DNA from: JBBSIN01 sp038232055
Lineage (GTDB): Bacteria; Actinomycetota; Actinomycetes; JADGOV01
Length of the DNA stretch: 64,000 bases
Direction of reading: 5' to 3'
Assembly (NCBI GenBank): GCA_038232055.1
Contig: JBBSIN010000001.1
Location: forward strand, 1-64,000
The notes below the pieces were generated by a model, which ran no database searches, was not told the origin of the DNA, and saw nothing but the letters and a program-made list of their open reading frames with translations. The number at the start of each line of letters is the position of its first letter. Position 1 is the stretch's first letter. Shown here piece by piece: positions 58,095-64,000 of this stretch. Position numbers and translations under genes: made by a program.

Positions 58095-59027
58095 CTAGAT
58101 CTGGGCGGCCAGATCGCCGCCGAGCAGCTCGACGTGGTCGAGGTCGCCGAGATCGAGCACCTGGCAGTAGACCCGGCTCACGCCGAGCTCGGCGAACGGC
58201 CCCAGTTGGTCGACGACCTCGCTCACCGTGCCGACGACGCCGTGCCCGTCGCGCAGGTCGTCGGCGCTGCTGCCGGTCGCCTCGAGGCGGCGACGTGCCT
58301 CGGCGTCGTCCCGGCCGACCGCCACGGTCTGCGCCACCGAGAACGTCAGGCTCCTCGGGTCGCGTCCGCTCTCCTCGCACGCCGCGCGTACCCGGTCGAA
58401 CTGTCGCCGGCAGACCTCCGGTCCCTCGAACGCGACGTTGTACTCGTCGGCGAAGCGGGCGGCGAGCATCGGCGTACGCCGCGCGCCTTTGCCGCCGACG
58501 ATCAGTGGCGGACGCGGCTGCTGAACCGGCTTCGGCAGCGCCGGCGCGTCGGTGAGCGTGTAGTGCTGACCGTTGAAGGAGTACCTCGTCCCCGGCGGCG
58601 TGGACCACAGCCCGGTGACGATCTCGAACTGCTCCTCCAGCCGGTCGAAGCGTTCGCCGACCGAGGGGAAGGGGACGCCGTACGCCTCGTGCTCGCGCTC
58701 GTACCAGCCGGACCCGAGGCCGAGCTCCACCCGGCCGCCGCTCATCTGGTCGACCTGCGCCACCGCGATGGCGAGTAGGCCCGGGAGCCGGAACGTCGCG
58801 GAGGTGACCAGCGTCCCGAGGCGGATGCGGCTGGTCTCCCTGGCGATGCCGCCGAGGGTGAGCCACGCCTCCGTCGAGCCGGGTCCGGGGTCGCCGGCGC
58901 CGATCCGGGCCAGGTGGTCGGAGCGGAAGAAGGCGTCGAAACCCGCGTCCTCCGCTGTACGCGCGACGCGGAGCAGGTCGTCATAGGTCGCACCCTGCTG
59001 TGGTTCGGTGAAGACGCGCAGTTGCAT
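58095..59027 (-). CDS. LLM-class, probably F420-dependent oxidoreductase
   Basis: This 310-residue luciferase-like TIM barrel has AEDAGFDAFFRSDHLARIG, RIRLGTLVTSATFRLPGLLA, VDQMSGGRVELGLGSGWYE and PPLIVGGKGARRTPMLAARF, typical of the F420-dependent group. The substrate is unknown. ATG 59027 begins directly with the barrel (MQLRVFTE). It lies 26 bases after the amidohydrolase gene and may be co-transcribed with it. Confidence 0.9.
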   Translation of the reverse strand: MQLRVFTEPQQGATYDDLLRVARTAEDAGFDAFFRSDHLARIGAGDPGPGSTEAWLTLGGIARETSRIRLGTLVTSATFRLPGLLAIAVAQVDQMSGGRVELGLGSGWYEREHEAYGVPFPSVGERFDRLEEQFEIVTGLWSTPPGTRYSFNGQHYTLTDAPALPKPVQQPRPPLIVGGKGARRTPMLAARFADEYNVAFEGPEVCRRQFDRVRAACEESGRDPRSLTFSVAQTVAVGRDDAEARRRLEATGSSADDLRDGHGVVGTVSEVVDQLGPFAELGVSRVYCQVLDLGDLDHVELLGGDLAAQI

Positions 59028-59053
59028 CCCGCGATTCGACCACGCGCTGCTGC

Positions 59054-60166
59054 TCAGCGCACGACCCGGCCACGCAACACGATCCGCTGCGGCTCGGCGA
59101 GCACCCCCAGGTCGGCGAGTGGGTCGGCGGCGTAGACCACGAAGTCGGCCGGCGCGCCCTCCTCCAGCCGGCCGGGGAGTCCCAGCCACTCCCGGGCGCG
59201 CCAGGAGGCGGCACCGAGGGCGTCCTCGGCGGAGAGGCCGGCGCCGTGCAGGGCGCGTACCTCGTCGGCGATGAGCCCGTGCGGCAGGCTGCCGCCGGCG
59301 TCGGTGCCCGCGAAGATCGGCACGCCGGCGTCGTACGCCGTCCGCACCATGTCACGCGAGCGGGCGTGCAACCGGCGCATGTGGTCGGCGTACGCCGGGA
59401 ACCGGCTGGCGCGCTCGGCGATCGCCGGGAACGTGTCGATGTTGACCAGTGTCGGGACGAGCCCGACCCCACGTCGTGCCATGGTGGCGATCGCCTCGTC
59501 GTCGAGCCCGCTGCCGTGCTCGATGCAGTCGACGCCGGCGGCGAGCAGCTCGTGCACCGTCTCCTGGTCGAAGGTGTGGGTGGTGACCCTGGCGCCGGCC
59601 TGGTGCGCCCGGTCGACCGCCCGCTTGACGGCGTCGAACGGCCAGCAGGGCGCGAGGTCACCGCTGTCCCGGTCGAGCCAGTCGCCGACGATCTTCACCC
59701 AGCCGTCGCCGCGCCGGGCCTGCTCCTCGGCGGCGTCCGGCAGCGCGTCGGGCTCCAGCTCGATGCCGAAGTTGCGCAGGTAGCGCCGGGTGCGGGCCAG
59801 GTGCCGGCCGGCGCGGATGATGCGCGGGAGGTCGACCCGGTCGTCGATCCAGCGGGTGTCGGCCGCCACTCCGCAGTCGCGCGCGAGCAGCGCGCCGGCA
59901 TCGCGGTCGGTGCTCGCCTGCCGCTCCTGCTCGGCCTCGTCGACGGCGCCGTCCGGGCCGAGCCCGATATGGCAGTGCGCGTCGACGAGTCCGGGGACGA
60001 TCCAGCCTTCAGCGACGGTCTCGGCCGCTGCCGGCTCGTACGTGACGCGCCCGTCGACGACGTAGAGGTCTCTCTGCTCGCCGTCGGGCAGCACGACGCC
60101 GCGGACGTGCAGGACTTCGGGGGCGGGTGCCGTCACCCGACGTATCTTGCCGTCAGCCTTCTCCAT
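59054..60166 (-). CDS. amidohydrolase family protein
   Basis: This 370-residue metal-dependent hydrolase has VPGLVDAHCHIGLG (HxH), the metal Lys or equivalent near DGWVKIVGDW, VTTHTF, CIEHGSGLDDE and FAGTDAGGSLPHGL (catalytic Asp). It belongs to the imidazolonepropionase/prolidase-like branch. The substrate is unknown. ATG 60166 is used; GTG 60136 would also give a complete enzyme. Confidence 0.87.
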   Translation of the reverse strand: MEKADGKIRRVTAPAPEVLHVRGVVLPDGEQRDLYVVDGRVTYEPAAAETVAEGWIVPGLVDAHCHIGLGPDGAVDEAEQERQASTDRDAGALLARDCGVAADTRWIDDRVDLPRIIRAGRHLARTRRYLRNFGIELEPDALPDAAEEQARRGDGWVKIVGDWLDRDSGDLAPCWPFDAVKRAVDRAHQAGARVTTHTFDQETVHELLAAGVDCIEHGSGLDDEAIATMARRGVGLVPTLVNIDTFPAIAERASRFPAYADHMRRLHARSRDMVRTAYDAGVPIFAGTDAGGSLPHGLIADEVRALHGAGLSAEDALGAASWRAREWLGLPGRLEEGAPADFVVYAADPLADLGVLAEPQRIVLRGRVVR

Positions 60167-60176
60167 CCCCGACGAG

Positions 60177-60182
60177 TACCGT
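60177..60182 (+). promoter_or_regulatory. putative leaderless -10 element (TACCGT)
   Basis: TACCGT ends 7 nt before ATG 60190 of the alpha/beta hydrolase gene. Confidence 0.5.
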
Positions 60183-60189
60183 CTCGGCG

Positions 60190-61071
60190 ATGGAGATCCG
60201 CCGCCACCACGTGCCGACGCCCGACGGGCGCACCCTGGACGTCGTCGACGCCGGCGCGGTCGGCGACCCGGCGATCGTCGTACATTCCGGGACGCCGTCG
60301 GCGCACACGTTCTACGGGAACCACCTCGCCGACGCGGAGCGGCGCGACGCCCGCCTGGTGTCCTACGCCCGGCCGGGCTACCTTTCCTCGACCCGGGCCC
60401 CGGGCCGAACCGTCGCCGACGCGGCCACTGACGTCGCCACGGTGACGGACTTCCTCGGCGTCGAGCGGTTCGCGACGTGGGGCATCTCGGGCGGTGGGCC
60501 GCATGCGCTGGCCTGCGCGGCGCTGTTGCCGACGCGAGTCGTCGCGGCGGCGAGCCTCGCCTCGATCGCCCCCTGGCGCGCCGAGGGCCTGGACTTCCTG
60601 GGCGGGATGGGGGAGGACAACGTCGTCGAGTTCACCGCCGCCATGTCGGGTGAGGACGAGCTGCGTCCGCTGCTCGAGACCTTCCGCCAGGGCATGCTGG
60701 GCGAGGACGAGGGTGCGCTCGTCGAGCAGATGCGGACGCTGCTGTCACCGGTCGACGCGGCGGTCTTCACCGACGCGCTCGGCGTCGAGGTGGCACGGTC
60801 GCTGCGGGACGGTGTGGCCAGTGGGATCGACGGCTGGCTCGACGACGACCTGGCATTCGCCCGGCCGTGGGGCTTCGACCTGACCGCGATCTCGGGACCC
60901 GTGCAGCTGTGGCAGGGAGAGCAGGACCTCATGGTGCCGTTCGCGCACGGACGATGGCTCGCCGCGCACATCCCCGGCGTCGACGCGCACCTCTCGTCGG
61001 AGGAGGGGCACCTCACGCTGCTCTCCACACGCGTGCCGGCCGTGCACGAGTGGCTGCTCGGGCACTTCTGA
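60190..61071 (+). CDS. alpha/beta-fold hydrolase
   Basis: This 293-residue hydrolase has nucleophile Ser in WGISGGGPHAL, acid Asp in WQGEQDLMVP and His in EEGHLTLL. The oxyanion region HSGTPSAHTFYG is typical of proline-iminopeptidase-like members. The substrate is unknown. RNase Z starts three bases after its stop, so the two share a transcript. Confidence 0.9.
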   Translation: MEIRRHHVPTPDGRTLDVVDAGAVGDPAIVVHSGTPSAHTFYGNHLADAERRDARLVSYARPGYLSSTRAPGRTVADAATDVATVTDFLGVERFATWGISGGGPHALACAALLPTRVVAAASLASIAPWRAEGLDFLGGMGEDNVVEFTAAMSGEDELRPLLETFRQGMLGEDEGALVEQMRTLLSPVDAAVFTDALGVEVARSLRDGVASGIDGWLDDDLAFARPWGFDLTAISGPVQLWQGEQDLMVPFAHGRWLAAHIPGVDAHLSSEEGHLTLLSTRVPAVHEWLLGHF

Positions 61072-61074
61072 GGC

Positions 61075-61980
61075 GTGGTACGCGAGCTGGTCGTCCTCGG
61101 CACTGCGGCGCAGGCGCCGACCCGTGACCGCAACCACAATGGCTACCTGCTGCGCTGGGACGACGAGGCGATCCTCTTCGATCCTGGTGAGGGGACGCAG
61201 CGCCAGCTGCTCCTCGCCGGCGTGCCGAGTACGGCGATCACCCGGATCTGCCTGACCCACCTGCACGGGGACCACTGTCTCGGACTGCCCGGCGTACTGG
61301 CGCGCATGGCGCTCGACGACGTCCCGCACGTCGTCCCGCTCTACTTTCCCGCCGAGGGTGCCGAGGTGGTGTCGCACCTGCTTGCCCTGGGCACCGGCCG
61401 GCCGGAGGTGCGGTTGCATCCGCTGTCGGCGGACGGTGAGATCGGGACCGGCGCGTCGTTCTCGTTGGTGGCGCGCGCTCTGGACCACCGCGTTTCGGCG
61501 TACGGGTATCGGGTGTCGGAGCCAGCCGGCCGGCGGATGCTGCCGGACCGGCTGGCCGCTTCCGGCATCGGCGGCACCGCGGTCGGCGAGCTGCAACGGG
61601 CGGGTTCGCTGCTGGTCGGCGACCGGATCGTGCAGCTGACCGAGGTTTCGGCACCGCGGCGTGGACAGGTGTTCGCGTTCGTGATGGACACCCGCGTTTG
61701 CTCCGGCGCTGCGGCCCTGGCGGAGGAAGCGGACCTGCTGGTGTGCGAGTCGACGTACGCCTCGACCGAGGAGTCGCTGGCGGAGGCGCACCGGCATCTG
61801 ACGGCGGCGCAGGCCGGCCGGATCGCCCGCGCCGCCGGTGCCCGTCGGCTGGTTCTGACCCACTTCTCGCAGCGCTACCGCGACGTCGAGGTGCTGCTGG
61901 CCGAGGCTGCGGCGCTCTTCCCCGACGTGGTCGCGGCCCATGACCTGATGCGGATTCCGATTGGGCGTTCTGACGCGTGA
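61075..61980 (+). CDS. rnz: ribonuclease Z (tRNA 3' processing)
   Basis: This 301-residue MBL nuclease trims the 3' end of tRNA precursors. It has the HLHGDH metal motif in LTHLHGDHCLGLPG, LFDPGEGTQRQLL, FVMDTR and LTHFSQRY near the end. GTG 61075 follows the hydrolase gene by three bases. The tRNA-Arg gene is 76 bases downstream. Confidence 0.93.
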   Translation: MVRELVVLGTAAQAPTRDRNHNGYLLRWDDEAILFDPGEGTQRQLLLAGVPSTAITRICLTHLHGDHCLGLPGVLARMALDDVPHVVPLYFPAEGAEVVSHLLALGTGRPEVRLHPLSADGEIGTGASFSLVARALDHRVSAYGYRVSEPAGRRMLPDRLAASGIGGTAVGELQRAGSLLVGDRIVQLTEVSAPRRGQVFAFVMDTRVCSGAAALAEEADLLVCESTYASTEESLAEAHRHLTAAQAGRIARAAGARRLVLTHFSQRYRDVEVLLAEAAALFPDVVAAHDLMRIPIGRSDA

Positions 61981-62056
61981 TGGCCTGTCTCGGCGCGGTA
62001 CGGGCGACGTCCGTTCCGGTACCCTTGCAGGGTCGGTGCGCCACGGCGCGCGGCAT

Positions 62057-62129
62057 GCGCTCGTAGCTCAACGGATAGAGCATCTGACTACGGATCAGAA
62101 GGTTGGGGGTTCGAGTCCCTCCGAGCGCG
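62057..62129 (+). tRNA. tRNA-Arg (anticodon ACG)
   Basis: The acceptor stem GCGCTCG/CGAGCGC is perfect. The D-arm is TAGCTCAACGGATAGAGCA, anticodon stem-loop CTGACTACGGATCAG (anticodon ACG) and T-arm GGGGGTTCGAGTCCCTC. CCA is not encoded. Its 3' end faces the helicase gene, possibly an integrated element. Confidence 0.96.
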
Positions 62130-62188
62130 CTGAGTAAGTCCAGGTCACAGCGTTGCAGCGTTGCGCTCCGGTCACCGAGAGCCGCTCG

Positions 62189-62212
62189 CTTCTACCGGAT
62201 CTTCTACCGGAT
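62189..62212. repeat. 12-bp perfect tandem duplication CTTCTACCGGAT
   Basis: Two adjacent copies (62189-62200 and 62201-62212) lie between tRNA-Arg and the helicase gene. Confidence 0.8.
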
Positions 62213-62338
62213 GACGCGAGACGAGCCGGTATGAAGCAGTAGAGAACTAGACGGAGCCCCCGCTCCGCTGTCTCGCAGGCCCCGAGCGAAATGCAAGTGC
62301 GCATACGTGTGTCGCAGCCGGCGTGTACAACCGATGGC

Positions 62339-64000
62339 GTGCCTTGGGAGCCCACACCCGAGCAGCAGGCCATCATCGAACACGATTTGGGTCGTCACGC
62401 GCGCGTGCTCGCCGGGCCCGGCACGGGCAAGAGCGCCACCGTCATCAGGATGATGCTCCGAGCGGCCGAGCAGCTCGGTCGCCGAGGCAAGCTCCTCACG
62501 TTCACGCGGGCGGCCACAAACGAGCTCCGCGAGAAGGTCGCAGAGCATCCAGAGCACCTGGCGACGCCGAGCACGGTGCACTCGTTCTCGATCGCAACCC
62601 TTCTCGCCAACGAAGGAACCAGCGGCCTGCCGGAGCCGATTCGGCTTGCCGACGATTGGGAGTGGTCGGAGCTGATCCGCCAGCACCTCAAGGTCTTGGT
62701 GGACTGCGACGTCCGAATGATCGACCGGGCGCGGGCAGAGATGGCGTCGAACTGGGAGTCCCTCGAGCCAGCCGAAGACCCAGACCTGCCCGAGGACGTG
62801 CGCAACCGATTCGCCGGGATCTGGGAGCACCACCGTCGGGTCTTCGGCTACGCGTTGCTCGCCGAGCTGCCGTTTCGACTTCTTCGCGCGCTCGAAGACC
62901 ATCCCGATCTCAACATCGGGGACTGGGAGTACCTGGTCGTGGACGAGTACCAGGACCTCAACCAGTGCGATCTGTCTGTCCTGAGGCAGATCACCCACCG
63001 CGGCCGAGTCCTGGTGGCCACGGGCGACGACGACCAGTCGATCTACTCGTTCAGGCGGGCGCACCCAATCGGCATCCGGCGCTTCGTTACCGACGACTAT
63101 CCGACGGCGGCTGATCTCACGCTCACGATCAGCCAGCGATGCGCAACACAAGCGCTCGCATGGGCTCGACACGTCATCGAAGGGCTACCCGGGAGACCGC
63201 CACGGCCGGCCCTGAACCCCGCGCCGCATTGCGTGGAGGGCGTGGCCCGCTACCTTTGCTTCCCGAGCTGGCCACGGGAAGCGGACGGAGTGGCGCGCCT
63301 CGCCAAGTGGCTCATCGACAACCAGGGATCGCCCCCGAAGACATCGCGGTGATGTTCCGAAGCAACTTCAACAACGCTTGGTCGACGCCGTTGACGGAGC
63401 GACTGGAGCACTACGGCGTGCCAGTCATCAACGCCGGAGCGGTCGCCGAGATGCTTGCCGATCCCGAGAATCGGCGATTGCTCGCCCTGGCACGACTCGT
63501 CGTTAACCGCGCGGACTCCCTGGCGTGGTGGACACTTCTTCACCTAACACCGGGCGTCGGGCCCGTGGTCCGTGACCACTTCTACGACGGCGCCGAGCAG
63601 CACGGGCGCACCTTCGCGGGCCAACTCCTCACCGAGCACGCGGATGACTTCCAGGGCCTCGGCGGAGCTTCGGCAACTCGGGTTCGCACCACCGTCAACG
63701 CGGCCATGGCGGTGACCGAAGCGGTCGACATCGAGGGAGCTGACCTTGGCGACGCGGGGTGGGGAGAGTGGCTGGTCGGCAATGCTGACGTGTTCGGCGG
63801 ATGCAACGAGGACTTCGCCGAGCTCTTGCGGGATCTTGATGGCTTGGTCGACAGGACGGAAGGTCTCGGGCGATTTCTCGGTCAGATCCAGCCCGTCGGC
63901 ACGGACCTTCGCTCCGGTCGAGCCGCGGGCGCGGTCCGCCTCATGACTATGGCGAGCTCAAAGGGGCTCACTGTGAAGGCGGCGATCATCGTGGGCGTCG
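62339..64000 (+). pseudogene. UvrD/Rep-family superfamily 1 helicase, frameshifted and cut by the window end
   Basis: From GTG 62339 the protein reads PTPEQQAIIEHDL (Q motif), LAGPGTGKSATVIRM (Walker A), VVDEYQDLNQCDLS (DExQ) and TGDDDQSIYSFRRA (motif III). The frame breaks near 63325: LIDNQGSPPKTSR then a stop at 63350-63352. One frame over, GIAPEDIAVMFRSNFNNAW continues the protein to the window end, including motif V (ASSKGLTVKAAIIVGV). A run of three G at 63325-63327 is where a fourth would restore the frame. The cause is either a real mutation or a sequencing error. It lies directly downstream of tRNA-Arg. Confidence 0.82.

Overview
The window is GC-rich, densely coded DNA from an actinobacterium. 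The lineage markers are a proteasome activator (Bpa), a mycothiol-dependent formaldehyde dehydrogenase, an MprAB-PepD-type stress module, an F420-type luciferase-like oxidoreductase and many genes that look leaderless. I cannot name the genus. Gene order looks chromosomal, with three tRNA genes, each next to accessory or decayed DNA.

Layout. 1-8,100 is an accessory region: an unknown two-gene pair, a lone Res-type restriction enzyme, an almost gene-free 0.7 kb, two tyrosine recombinases joined by a rearrangement, and a broken PD-(D/E)xK nuclease-like gene, bounded by tRNA-Ser(TGA). 8,200-14,700 holds a large LuxR-family ATPase regulator, a secreted Asp-box protein and a secreted RCC1-repeat protein. 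14,800-25,990 is housekeeping and metabolism: quinone oxidoreductase, double GNAT, bpa, HAD phosphatase, serS, a larB-larC-GDT1 operon, a PRC-barrel stress protein, an epimerase and a two-component system. 26,000-31,030 has a GT-C-like membrane protein divergent from a tightly coupled operon of glycosyltransferase, DUF2064 transferase, methyltransferase, membrane molybdopterin oxidoreductase and small membrane protein; this is the best candidate here for an uncharacterised pathway.

31,000-48,900 contains an SDR and arginine deiminase (divergent), a 640-base repeat-rich gap, an anti-sigma-like ATPase, a glycerophosphodiesterase, a TPP-riboswitch-controlled permease-TenA operon, an EamA exporter, two flavoproteins, an Fpg/Nei glycosylase, a second Asp-box protein, the mprA-mprB-pepD-like operon and succinate-semialdehyde dehydrogenase. 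49,000-50,560 is a small accessory patch behind tRNA-Ser(GCT): YciI, a vapC with a truncated vapB, and a 52-residue acidic protein. 50,660-61,980 carries formaldehyde detoxification coupled to a GH15 enzyme, a disulfide-reductase-like flavoprotein, a secreted phosphoesterase, an LLM oxidoreductase, an amidohydrolase, an alpha/beta hydrolase and RNase Z. tRNA-Arg(ACG) then precedes a frameshifted UvrD-type helicase that runs off the end.

Themes beyond single genes. (1) At least ten genes have a TANNNT hexamer ending exactly 6-7 nt before the start codon, the signature of leaderless transcription. (2) Long tail-to-tail intergenic regions carry repeat arrays, including an unusual element seen twice: GTCCGAG copies, mostly 12 nt apart, facing inverted CTCGGAC copies at 12-nt period. 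(3) Another repeat, consensus GCARYARAYGCGA at exactly 20-nt period, occurs before the first recombinase and again 6 kb away. (4) Four-base start/stop overlaps (ATGA, GTGA, TTGA) couple most operon genes.
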